In this document: piece after piece, positions 7,097-13,470 of the stretch
How positions within the stretch are numbered: the first letter of the stretch is position 1
Layout of the letters: each line of letters opens with the position of its first letter
Origin: Phascolarctobacterium sp.
GTDB taxonomy: Bacteria > Bacillota > Negativicutes > Acidaminococcales > Acidaminococcaceae
Direction of reading: 5' to 3'
DNA length: 14,642 nt
NCBI GenBank assembly: GCA_019417125.1
Contig: DXVZ01000055.1
Location: 2,904-17,545 of the forward strand
Position numbers and translations under genes: made by a program
The notes under the pieces: model-generated
What the model was told of the DNA's origin: nothing
What the model saw: only the letters and a program-made list of their open reading frames with translations
The model's database searches: none

Positions 7097-7804
7097 ATGC
7101 AAAGTAAGCGTAAGGAAGAGCTGCTGGAGTTTTGTACCAGGCTTGGAATTACCATGAATAATTTAGACCTTTTAAATACGGCGCTGACGCATACCTCATA
7201 TGCGCATGAGGCAAAAGAGCAGCCGCGCCCGGAACATAACGAGCGCATTGAGTTTTTGGGAGATTCTGTGCTGAGCATTATCGTCAGCACTTACATGTAC
7301 AAGCATTTCCCTAAACTCAACGAGGGCGAACTGACCAAGCTGCGCGCCCATATCGTCTGCGAAACTTCGCTGGCGCAGTATGCGCATAAAATTTCGCTAG
7401 GCAAGTATTTAAGGCTTGGCAAGGGCGAAGACCTTTCCGGCGGGCGCAACAGGGCTTCTATTTTAGCCGATGCGTTTGAATCGGTGCTGGGTGCTTACTA
7501 CATCGACCAGGGCCTGGCAGCCGCAGAAAAATTTTTGCTGGGGCTGATGAAGCAGGAGCTTGACTTTATCTGTGAGCACGGAATTTATTCCGATTATAAA
7601 ACGCGCTTGCAGGAAGTTGTGCAAAAAGACGGCGATGTTGAAATTACCTACGAGTTGGTGGATTCCAGCGGTCCGGAACATAATAAGTCGTTTACGACGG
7701 TGGTTTCGGTTGCCGGCAGGGTTATCGGCAAGGGCGTAGGGCACAGCAAAAAAGAAGCTGAGCAGCACGCAGCTAAAAGCGCTTTGGAGAAATTAAAAAA
7801 ATAA
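7097..7804 (+). CDS. rnc: Ribonuclease III
   Basis: RNase III cuts double-stranded RNA in rRNA precursors and structured mRNAs. The 235-aa protein has the catalytic domain signature HNERIEFLGDSVLS (47-60), with metal ligands Glu52, Asp56, Asp125 and Glu128 (LADAFESVLGAYY). A C-terminal double-stranded RNA-binding domain (about 166-234) contains GKGVGHSKKEAEQHAAKSALEKL. The start at ATG 7097 was preferred because GGTGAT (7087-7092) sits 4 nt upstream. An in-frame GTG at 7088 would add 3 residues but overlaps that ribosome-binding site. It is the last gene of the lipid operon, 20 nt after fabF, an arrangement common in Firmicutes. The usual smc partner does not follow. Confidence 0.96.
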   Translation: MQSKRKEELLEFCTRLGITMNNLDLLNTALTHTSYAHEAKEQPRPEHNERIEFLGDSVLSIIVSTYMYKHFPKLNEGELTKLRAHIVCETSLAQYAHKISLGKYLRLGKGEDLSGGRNRASILADAFESVLGAYYIDQGLAAAEKFLLGLMKQELDFICEHGIYSDYKTRLQEVVQKDGDVEITYELVDSSGPEHNKSFTTVVSVAGRVIGKGVGHSKKEAEQHAAKSALEKLKK

Positions 7805-7809
7805 AAAAT

Positions 7810-7859
7810 AAACGGTTTCAGAAAAAGTTTTTTACAAACCTTCTGAAACCGTTTTTTTT
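7810..7859. terminator. Bidirectional terminator between rnc and the SMR gene
   Basis: AAACGGTTTCAGAA (7810-7823) pairs perfectly with TTCTGAAACCGTTT (7841-7854) around a 17-nt loop. T8 follows on the plus strand (7852-7859). On the minus strand the stem is followed by TTTATTTTTTAT, so it can end both rnc and the convergent SMR transcript. Confidence 0.9.
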
Positions 7860-7867
7860 GTTGCTGT

Positions 7868-8191
7868 TTAATGCGGGCTGCCGAACAGGTTTAAAATTAC
7901 TACGCCGGCTACTATCAGCGCTATGCCAAGGTAAGCAGGTGCCGGGAGTGATTCGTGAAACAGCAGCGCCGAAATAAGTGAAGCAGCCACAATGCCTATA
8001 GCGCACCAGATGGCGTAAGCTATGCTTAGATTGATATAAAGCAGCGATTTGGAAAATAAATAAAAGCAGGTGCCGTACGCGGCAAGAGTCGCTGCGGATG
8101 GCAGCAGGCGCGTAAAGCCAGCGGAATATTTAAGGCAGATTGTGCCAGTAAGTTCCAGCGCAATCGCGGCGGCAAGATATAAATAGCCCAT
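7868..8191 (-). CDS. SMR-family multidrug exporter (EmrE/Qac type)
   Basis: This 107-aa inner-membrane protein has four predicted hydrophobic helices (about 2-20, 29-49, 55-76 and 84-103) and no other domain. It fits a dimeric proton-coupled exporter of cationic drugs. The essential membrane glutamate is Glu13, in ALELTGTICLKYSAGFTRL (11-29). Tyr59 and Trp62 in AYAIWCAIGI match the substrate-site residues of EmrE. The GT after the glutamate segment, and the lack of the SugE/Gdx tryptophan there, place it with the Qac-type exporters. Substrates cannot be told. ATG 8191 is preferred because AAAGGA on the minus strand lies 8 nt upstream. An alternative ATG at 8200 would overlap that site and add 3 residues. 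It is the only minus-strand gene in the window and has no mobile-element context. Confidence 0.9.
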   Translation of the reverse strand: MGYLYLAAAIALELTGTICLKYSAGFTRLLPSAATLAAYGTCFYLFSKSLLYINLSIAYAIWCAIGIVAASLISALLFHESLPAPAYLGIALIVAGVVILNLFGSPH

Positions 8192-8224
8192 TACAATCAT
8201 CCTTTGAAATTTATTTGCATTGCT

Positions 8225-8253
8225 ATTTTAGCATATCGGCTGCTCGGCGGCAA
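8225..8253 (-). promoter_or_regulatory. Candidate promoter of the SMR gene
   Basis: On the minus strand, TTGCCG (8253-8248) and TAAAAT (8230-8225) are separated by 17 bp. The -10 box lies 34 nt upstream of the preferred start. It is divergent from the plus-strand promoter at 8262-8290 with only 8 bp between the two -35 boxes, so the two may compete or share control. Confidence 0.5.
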
Positions 8254-8261
8254 CAACACTA

Positions 8262-8290
8262 TTGACCGTGCGGCGTTTGCAGAATATAAT
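8262..8290 (+). promoter_or_regulatory. Sigma-A promoter of the radical SAM gene
   Basis: TTGACC (8262-8267), a 17-bp spacer and a perfect TATAAT (8285-8290) form a near-consensus promoter. Transcription would start near 8297, about 23 nt before the start codon at 8320. Confidence 0.75.
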
Positions 8291-8319
8291 GCAGGTAAGA
8301 AAAAACGAAAGGCGAAGTT

Positions 8320-9321
8320 ATGAGCATTATTCCGATTTTTATTCCGCATGCGGGCTGCCCGCATCAGTGCGTTTTTTGCAACCAAAAGAAAATCAGCGGG
8401 CAAAAAACGGCGTCGGCGCAGGCGGTGCGGCAGCAGATTTATAAATATTTACAGTGGGTTAAGCCCGGTAAGCAAAATGAAGCAGCTTTTTACGGCGGCT
8501 CTTTTAGCGGGCTGGATTTGGATTTGCAGGAGGAGCTTTTTAAGCCTGTTGATGAGCTTTTGGCGCAGGGCGTTATCGGCAGCGTGCGCTTATCGACGCG
8601 CCCGGATTACATTGATGAAGAGCGGCTGGCGCTGTTAAAAAAGCATAACGTCAGCACGGTGGAACTGGGCGTGCAGTCTTTGGACGACAGCGTTTTGGAA
8701 CTGGCAGGGCGCGGGCACGATGCTGCAAGCGTTGCAAAGGCTGTTGAACTTTTGCGCGCTTACGGTTTTGCTGTGGGCTTGCAGCTGATGTGCGGTATGC
8801 CGGGGCAGACGGAGGTGAGTTTTTTTGCTACGGTAAAAAAGAGCGTTGCCTTAAAGCCGGATATGGTAAGGCTGTACCCTTTGTTGGTTATTAAAAATAC
8901 TCCTTTGGAAGAAACTTACCGCCGGGGTGAATTTGCGCCGCTGACAGTGGATGAAGCGGCAGAACTTTGCGCCGCTGCGTACGAACAATTTGCGGCGGCT
9001 GGCATTAAAGTTATCCGCATGGGCTTGCAGGCGGATGACGAACTGTGCAGTCCTGGCAATATCGTGGCTGGGCCGTTTCATCCTGCTTTTGGCGAAATTG
9101 TAAAAAGCCTGGTGCTGCGCAGGCAGCTTACACCGCAGATTGCAGAGCTTGTAAACTGTGGCTGCAAAAAGGTAAAAATTTATGTGCCGCAGCTGCTGGA
9201 ATCGAAACTGCGCGGGCAGCACAGCGCCAACCTTATTTACTGGCAGGGGCTGGGCGCAGAGGTAGAAGTTATAAAAAGCGATGGAGCAGCTGTGAAAGTG
9301 GAGGGCGAGCGGGATGAGTGA
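8320..9321 (+). CDS. Elp3-like radical SAM protein
   Basis: This 333-aa protein belongs to the radical SAM superfamily. Cys13, Cys17 and Cys20 in AGCPHQCVFCNQKK form the CxxxCxxC site for the 4Fe-4S cluster that cleaves S-adenosylmethionine. FYGGSFSGL (about 57-65) is the GGE-like SAM-contacting strand, and VELGVQSLDD and MCGMPGQTE are typical of the Elp3/oxygen-independent radical SAM group. It resembles the short bacterial Elp3-related proteins of Firmicutes, often found near rnc. It lacks the acetyltransferase half that full tRNA-modifying Elp3 has. The substrate is therefore unknown, and an RNA modification role is only an inference. GAAAGG (8307-8312) precedes the ATG. Its end overlaps the next gene by 8 bp, so they form one transcription unit. 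Confidence 0.88.
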   Translation: MSIIPIFIPHAGCPHQCVFCNQKKISGQKTASAQAVRQQIYKYLQWVKPGKQNEAAFYGGSFSGLDLDLQEELFKPVDELLAQGVIGSVRLSTRPDYIDEERLALLKKHNVSTVELGVQSLDDSVLELAGRGHDAASVAKAVELLRAYGFAVGLQLMCGMPGQTEVSFFATVKKSVALKPDMVRLYPLLVIKNTPLEETYRRGEFAPLTVDEAAELCAAAYEQFAAAGIKVIRMGLQADDELCSPGNIVAGPFHPAFGEIVKSLVLRRQLTPQIAELVNCGCKKVKIYVPQLLESKLRGQHSANLIYWQGLGAEVEVIKSDGAAVKVEGERDE

Positions 9322-9811
9322 CGTTTGCAGGTGTTTTGCGCCGGTAGCGGATGAAAACTGCAAAATTTTAATTTTGGGCTCGATGCCGGGAGAACGCTCG
9401 TTGGAATTACAGCAGTATTATGGGCACAAGCATAACCGTTTTTGGCGTTTAATGGCGGAGGTTTTAAACGGCGGTATGCTCCCCGAAGATTACGGTGAAC
9501 GGCAAAAGATGCTGCTGCGCTGCAACATTGCCCTGTGGGACGTAATAGCCTATTGCCGCAGGGAGGGCAGCCTTGATTCGGCAATACGCGACGAGGTGTA
9601 TAATGATTTAGCAGGTTTTGCTGCCGCGCACCCGCAGATAAAGCGTATTTGCTGCAACGGCGGTAAAGCGTACAGCGCACTGAAAAAATATTGCCGTACT
9701 AACAAGCTTAACGGCGTGGAAATTTTGGCAATGCCATCAACCAGCCCTGCCAATGCCAGGTGGAATTTGGAAAAATTAAAAGAAATTTGGTCGCCGGCGC
9801 TGTTAAATTGA
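9314..9811 (+). CDS. DNA-deoxyinosine glycosylase (UDG superfamily, family 6)
   Basis: This 165-aa protein resembles the hypoxanthine-DNA glycosylases of the uracil-DNA glycosylase superfamily, which remove deaminated adenine from DNA in base excision repair. Key stretches are ILGSMPGERSLELQQYYGHKHNRFW (20-44, in parts) and the second active-site loop AMPSTSPANARW (139-150). Asn41, in YYGHKHN, corresponds to the family's important Asn as I recall it. A short CNGGKAY segment (114-120) fits the central strand. GGAGGG (9300-9305) lies 8 nt before the ATG, inside the end of the radical SAM gene. Base specificity, inosine or also uracil or mismatched pairs, cannot be settled from sequence, and a MUG/TDG-like function is the alternative. 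Confidence 0.85.
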   Translation: MSDVCRCFAPVADENCKILILGSMPGERSLELQQYYGHKHNRFWRLMAEVLNGGMLPEDYGERQKMLLRCNIALWDVIAYCRREGSLDSAIRDEVYNDLAGFAAAHPQIKRICCNGGKAYSALKKYCRTNKLNGVEILAMPSTSPANARWNLEKLKEIWSPALLN

Positions 9812-9853
9812 CTGCAAATTTAAGAAAATTTAAAGATTTTTTAATTTATTTTT

Positions 9854-9917
9854 GCGCCGCAGCCGTAAATTTTATGCGGTTTGATTGCCAGAAACCGCAT
9901 AAAAACGGCGCTTTTTT
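9854..9917 (+). terminator. Strong terminator after the glycosylase gene
   Basis: A perfect 13-bp inner stem TTTTATGCGGTTT (9870-9882) and AAACCGCATAAAA (9892-9904) is extended by an outer GC stem. The outer pairing is GCGCCG (9854-9859) or GCCGT (9862-9866) with CGGCGC or ACGGC (9905-9911). T6 follows at 9912-9917. The A/T-rich stretch 9812-9853 ahead of it holds no gene. The terminator separates the repair unit from the str operon. Confidence 0.92.
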
Positions 9918-10022
9918 GTGTAAACTTTATAACAAAAACACTATTTGAAACACAAGGCAACGTGTAAAGAAAGAAGCGCTTGTAATGGGCGTTTAAAGCC
10001 GCAAAAAAAGTTGCAAAAAATA

Positions 10023-10051
10023 TTGACAAGCCTTGCCGGTAATGGTACAAT
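10023..10051 (+). promoter_or_regulatory. Near-consensus promoter of the str operon
   Basis: A perfect -35 TTGACA (10023-10028), a 17-bp spacer and TACAAT (10046-10051) make the best promoter in the window, with A-rich sequence just upstream (10003-10020). Transcription would start near 10058, leaving a leader of about 43 nt before the first gene. The strength fits a ribosomal protein and elongation factor operon. Confidence 0.85.
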
Positions 10052-10100
10052 ATATCAGTGTCACGGAACAGTTATGCCCTTTTTCAGGAGGAAGAGCCAC

Positions 10101-10349
10101 ATGCTGAAGCAATTAACGGAAGCAACTAAACATGTCGTTGGCGTTAAGCAAACGGCAAAAGCGGTTGAAAAGGGAACGGCAAAGCTGGTTTTTGTAGCAG
10201 CCGACGCCGATATCCGCATAAGCCGCCCGCTTTTGGAAAGCTGCGAAGCCGCCGGTGTTAAAGTGATAACCGCGGATTCGATGCATGAACTTGGCAAAGC
10301 CTGCGGAATACACGTTGGGGCTGCTGCCGCCGCGGTGCTTAAAGACTGA
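10101..10349 (+). CDS. rplGB: L7Ae/YbxF-type ribosomal protein-like RNA-binding protein
   Basis: This 82-aa protein belongs to the L7Ae/L30e/Gadd45 family, whose members bind kink-turn RNA. Close resemblance to Bacillus YbxF is seen in VVGVKQTAKAVEKGTAKLV (12-30, in parts), VAADADIRI and the C-terminal LGKACGIHVGAAAAAV. In Bacillus this protein binds kink-turns in vitro and its gene lies just before rpsL, as here. The role in the ribosome is not firmly known. The start at 10101 has AGGAGGA (10086-10092) 8 nt upstream. A longer frame open from 9945 runs through the promoter and is not coding. Confidence 0.92.
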   Translation: MLKQLTEATKHVVGVKQTAKAVEKGTAKLVFVAADADIRISRPLLESCEAAGVKVITADSMHELGKACGIHVGAAAAAVLKD

Positions 10350-10354
10350 TAGGG

Positions 10355-10377
10355 ACTCTTGCACAGCGGGAGTTTTT
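10355..10377 (+). terminator. Weak hairpin between rplGB and rpsL
   Basis: ACTCTTG (10355-10361) can pair with CGGGAGT (10367-10373), using two G-T pairs, around a CACAG loop. T-rich sequence follows (10373-10377). It could be a weak attenuator or simply a spacer. A TATAAT at 10377-10382 has no matching -35 box at the right distance. Confidence 0.3.
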
Positions 10378-10418
10378 ATAATCATTCAAATCTAATTATT
10401 CGGGAAGGAGGTGCCGAT

Positions 10419-10799
10419 ATGCCTACAATTAACCAGTTAATCCGCAAGGGCAGACAGGTTGCAGTTGAAAAATCCACCGCTCCGGCATTGAAAGAATGCC
10501 CTCAAAAACGCGGCGTTTGCACCAGGGTTTACACCACAACCCCTAAAAAACCTAACTCTGCTCTGCGTAAGGTTGCTCGTGTCCGTTTAACCAACGGCAT
10601 CGAAGTTACCGCATATATTCCGGGTATCGGTCACAATCTGCAAGAACACAGCGTTGTTCTTATTAGAGGCGGAAGGGTAAAAGACCTTCCGGGCGTGCGT
10701 TACCATATCATTCGTGGTGCACTTGATACTGCTGGCGTTGCTAACCGCAGCCAGGGCCGTTCCAAATACGGCGCTAAACGTGCTAAAGCAAAAAAATAA
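10419..10799 (+). CDS. rpsL: Small ribosomal subunit protein S12
   Basis: S12 sits at the decoding centre of the 30S subunit and controls translational accuracy. The 126-aa product has the invariant TTTPKKPNSALRKVARVRLTNG region (39-60, in parts) and HNLQEHSVVLIRGGRVKDLPGVR (72-94, in parts). Lys43, Lys88 and Pro91, the classic sites of streptomycin resistance changes, are all in the sensitive form. AAGGAGGTG (10405-10413) gives a strong ribosome-binding site for ATG 10419. An upstream in-frame extension to 10359 is not plausible. Confidence 0.98.
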   Translation: MPTINQLIRKGRQVAVEKSTAPALKECPQKRGVCTRVYTTTPKKPNSALRKVARVRLTNGIEVTAYIPGIGHNLQEHSVVLIRGGRVKDLPGVRYHIIRGALDTAGVANRSQGRSKYGAKRAKAKK

Positions 10800-10842
10800 G
10801 CAGTATTAACTGAACATACGAAATGATTAAGGAGGGAAACAC

Positions 10843-11313
10843 ATGCCTAGAAAAGGCCCTGTTGCTAAAAGAGACGTACTGCCGGATCCGGTGTATGGCT
10901 CCAAATTATTAACCAGATTCATCAACAAAATTATGCTTGATGGCAAAAAAGGCGTTGCAGAACGCATTGTATATGATGCTTTCGATCTTGTCCGCGCTAA
11001 AACCGGTAAAGATCCCCTTGAAGTATTTGACGCGGCTATGAAAAACGTTATGCCGCTGCTCGAAGTACGTGCCCGCCGTGTAGGCGGCGCTAACTACCAG
11101 GTTCCGGTAGAAGTACGTGCTGACCGCAAAACCACGCTTGGTATCCGCTGGCTGGTAAATTATTCCCGCCTCCGCGGTGAGAGAACCATGTGCGAACGCG
11201 TTGCAGGCGAAATTATGGATGCCGCTAACGGCACCGGCGCTGCAGTTAAAAAACGCGAAGATACTCACAAAATGGCTGAAGCAAACAAAGCGTTTGCTCA
11301 TTACCGCTGGTAA
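10843..11313 (+). CDS. rpsG: Small ribosomal subunit protein S7
   Basis: S7 nucleates assembly of the 30S head and contacts the exit-site tRNA. In many bacteria it is the translational autoregulator of this operon. The 156-aa length is standard. The family signature DPVYGSKLLTRFINKIMLDGKK (15-36, in parts) and VRARRVGGANYQVPVEV are present, as is the C-terminal KAFAHYRW. AAGGAGGG (10829-10836) lies 6 nt before the ATG. It follows rpsL by 43 nt. No S7-binding mimic in that gap could be recognised. Confidence 0.98.
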   Translation: MPRKGPVAKRDVLPDPVYGSKLLTRFINKIMLDGKKGVAERIVYDAFDLVRAKTGKDPLEVFDAAMKNVMPLLEVRARRVGGANYQVPVEVRADRKTTLGIRWLVNYSRLRGERTMCERVAGEIMDAANGTGAAVKKREDTHKMAEANKAFAHYRW

Positions 11314-11355
11314 TAACGCCAATACCCTGATTTTTGTTAGAGGGAGGACGAAGAA

Positions 11356-13440
11356 GTGGGCAGAGAATTTCCACTTGAGAAAACAAGAAATATCGGCATT
11401 ATGGCTCACATCGATGCCGGTAAAACTACCACGACCGAACGTATTCTGTTCTACACCGGCAAAACCCATAAAATCGGCGAAGTTCATGAAGGCGCTGCTA
11501 CCATGGACTGGATGGAACAGGAACAGGAACGCGGTATTACCATTACTTCGGCTGCTACAACCTGCCACTGGAAAGGCCACCGTATCAACATCATTGATAC
11601 CCCGGGCCACGTTGACTTCACTGTAGAAGTTGAACGTTCTCTGCGTGTCCTTGACGGCTCTGTTGCAGTTTTCTGTGCCAAAGGCGGCGTTGAGCCTCAG
11701 TCTGAAACCGTATGGCGCCAGGCTGACAAATACAACGTTCCCCGTATGGCGTATGTAAATAAAATGGATATTACAGGCGCTAACTTCTATAATGTAATCC
11801 AAATGATGAAAGACCGCCTGGGCGCTAACGCAGTGCCTATCCAACTTCCTATCGGCTTTGAAGACACCTTTGAAGGCATGATTGACCTGATTAAAATGCA
11901 GGCTATCGTTTACGGCGATAAACTCGGCAAAGACGAAGAGTTTGTTGAAATTCCGGACGACATGAAAGAAAAAGCCGAGGAATATCATCAGGCTCTTATT
12001 GAAGCTGTTGCCGAAGGCGACGATGACCTGATGATGAAATATCTTGAAGGCGAAGAAATTACCGAAGAAGAAATTATTGCTGGCATCCGTAAACAGACCA
12101 TTGCCTGCAAAATGACCCCGGTATGCTGTGGTTCTTCTTATAAAAACAAAGGCGTACAGCCGCTGCTTGACGCGATTGTTGCTTTTATGCCGGCTCCGAC
12201 CGACATTCCTCACATTAAAGGCGTTAACCCCGAAACTGGTGAAGAAGATGAGCGCCCGTCCAGCGATGAGGAACCGTTTGCAGCTCTTGCATTCAAGATT
12301 ATGACTGACCCGTATGTAGGTAAACTCGCATTCTTCCGCGTATATTCCGGTACTCTTGAATCCGGTTCCTATGTATATAACTCCACTAAAGGCAAACGCG
12401 AACGTATCGGCCGTATCCTGCAAATGCATGCTAACCACCGTCAGGAAATCGACAAGGTTTACGCAGGCGATATTGCAGCAGCTGTAGGTTTAAAAGATAC
12501 TACTACCGGCGACACCCTTTGCGATGAAAAAGCTCCGATTATCCTTGAATCCATGGTATTCCCGGATCCTGTTATTTCCGTAGCAGTAGAACCGAAAACC
12601 AAGGCTGACCAGGAAAAAATGGGCATTGCTCTCCAGAAACTTGCCGAAGAAGATCCGACCTTCCGCGTGCGCACTGACCCGGAAACCGCTCAGACCATTA
12701 TTTCCGGCATGGGCGAACTTCACCTTGACATTATCGTCGACCGCCTGCTGCGTGAATTCCACGTTAGCTGCACCGTTGGCAACCCGCAGGTTGCTTACCG
12801 CGAAACCATCCGTAAATCCGTTAAGGCTGAAGGCAAATTCGTCCGTCAGTCCGGTGGTAAAGGCCAGTACGGCCACTGCTGGTTGGAACTTACTCCGCTG
12901 GAACCAGGCGAGGGCTTCAAATTCGACAACAAAGTTGTCGGCGGTGCTATTCCGAAAGAATACATCGGGCCTGTTGAAGCAGGTGTTAAAGAAGCTATGG
13001 AAAACGGCGTAGTTGCCGGTTATCCGATGGTAGATATCGGCGTAACTGTTTACGACGGTTCTTACCATGAAGTCGACTCCTCTGAAATGGCATTTAAGAT
13101 TGCCGGTTCTATGGGCTTCCGCGCTGGTGCGCTGAAAGCTGACCCGGTTATCCTTGAGCCTTACATGAAAGTAGAAGTTACCGTTCCGGAAGAGTACATG
13201 GGCGACGTTATCGGCGACCTGAACTCCCGCCGCGGCCGCATTAACAGCATGGAAGCACGTAACGGTGCCCAGGTTATTGATGCATTTGTTCCGCTGTCTG
13301 AAATGTTCGGTTACGCTACCGACCTGCGTTCTAAAACTCAGGGTCGTGGCAACTACTCCATGGAAGTTGACCATTACGAAGAAGTTCCGAAAAACATTGC
13401 CGAAGCAATTGTTGCTAAAAACAAAGGCACCCAGGCCTAA
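11356..13440 (+). CDS. fusA: Elongation factor G
   Basis: EF-G is the GTPase that moves tRNAs and mRNA through the ribosome and helps recycle it. The 694-aa protein has the usual five-domain length. The GTPase domain shows AHIDAGKTTTTE (17-28), RGITIT (59-64), DTPGHVDF (81-88) with catalytic His85, and NKMD (135-138). Domain II begins near KIMTDPYVGKLAFFRVYSG. Domain IV (about 480-600) and V (about 600-690) follow, including the YMGDVIGDLNSRRGRI segment. The start is GTG at 11356, with GGGAGGAC (11342-11349) upstream. Full length and place in the str operon exclude a tetracycline-protection homologue. Val and Ala codons are mixed, mostly GTT and GCT in the first part, unlike tuf downstream. 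Confidence 0.98.
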   Translation: MGREFPLEKTRNIGIMAHIDAGKTTTTERILFYTGKTHKIGEVHEGAATMDWMEQEQERGITITSAATTCHWKGHRINIIDTPGHVDFTVEVERSLRVLDGSVAVFCAKGGVEPQSETVWRQADKYNVPRMAYVNKMDITGANFYNVIQMMKDRLGANAVPIQLPIGFEDTFEGMIDLIKMQAIVYGDKLGKDEEFVEIPDDMKEKAEEYHQALIEAVAEGDDDLMMKYLEGEEITEEEIIAGIRKQTIACKMTPVCCGSSYKNKGVQPLLDAIVAFMPAPTDIPHIKGVNPETGEEDERPSSDEEPFAALAFKIMTDPYVGKLAFFRVYSGTLESGSYVYNSTKGKRERIGRILQMHANHRQEIDKVYAGDIAAAVGLKDTTTGDTLCDEKAPIILESMVFPDPVISVAVEPKTKADQEKMGIALQKLAEEDPTFRVRTDPETAQTIISGMGELHLDIIVDRLLREFHVSCTVGNPQVAYRETIRKSVKAEGKFVRQSGGKGQYGHCWLELTPLEPGEGFKFDNKVVGGAIPKEYIGPVEAGVKEAMENGVVAGYPMVDIGVTVYDGSYHEVDSSEMAFKIAGSMGFRAGALKADPVILEPYMKVEVTVPEEYMGDVIGDLNSRRGRINSMEARNGAQVIDAFVPLSEMFGYATDLRSKTQGRGNYSMEVDHYEEVPKNIAEAIVAKNKGTQA

Positions 13441-13470
13441 GAAATTACCTGTTTAAGGAGGATACAATAA

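Noticed and set aside
7868..8191. Reading the SMR protein as a SugE/Gdx guanidinium exporter
   Set aside because: The residues after the essential glutamate read LTGTICLK, as in EmrE-type (GT) proteins, and the Gdx tryptophan at that place is absent.
9760..9948. 62-codon open frame after the glycosylase gene
   Set aside because: It overlaps the glycosylase end and the strong terminator hairpin, is A/T-driven in composition and has no ribosome-binding site.
9960..10020. Small RNA or riboswitch upstream of the str promoter
   Set aside because: Only short, weak pairings such as AAGCGC with GCGTTT are present, with no promoter, terminator or recognisable aptamer core.
9945..10100. N-terminal extension of the L7Ae-like gene
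   Set aside because: The extension runs through a near-consensus promoter and a clear ribosome-binding site at 10086-10092. The normal family N-terminus begins at 10101.
10909..12438. 509-codon open frame on the minus strand across rpsG and fusA
   Set aside because: It is exactly in codon register with rpsG and the main part of fusA. Antisense stops then require TTA, CTA or TCA sense codons, which these highly biased genes avoid. It has no ribosome-binding site context of its own and no recognisable domain.
11356..13440. Tetracycline ribosomal-protection protein instead of EF-G
   Set aside because: The 694-aa length, conserved EF-G motifs and position between rpsG and tuf fit housekeeping EF-G.
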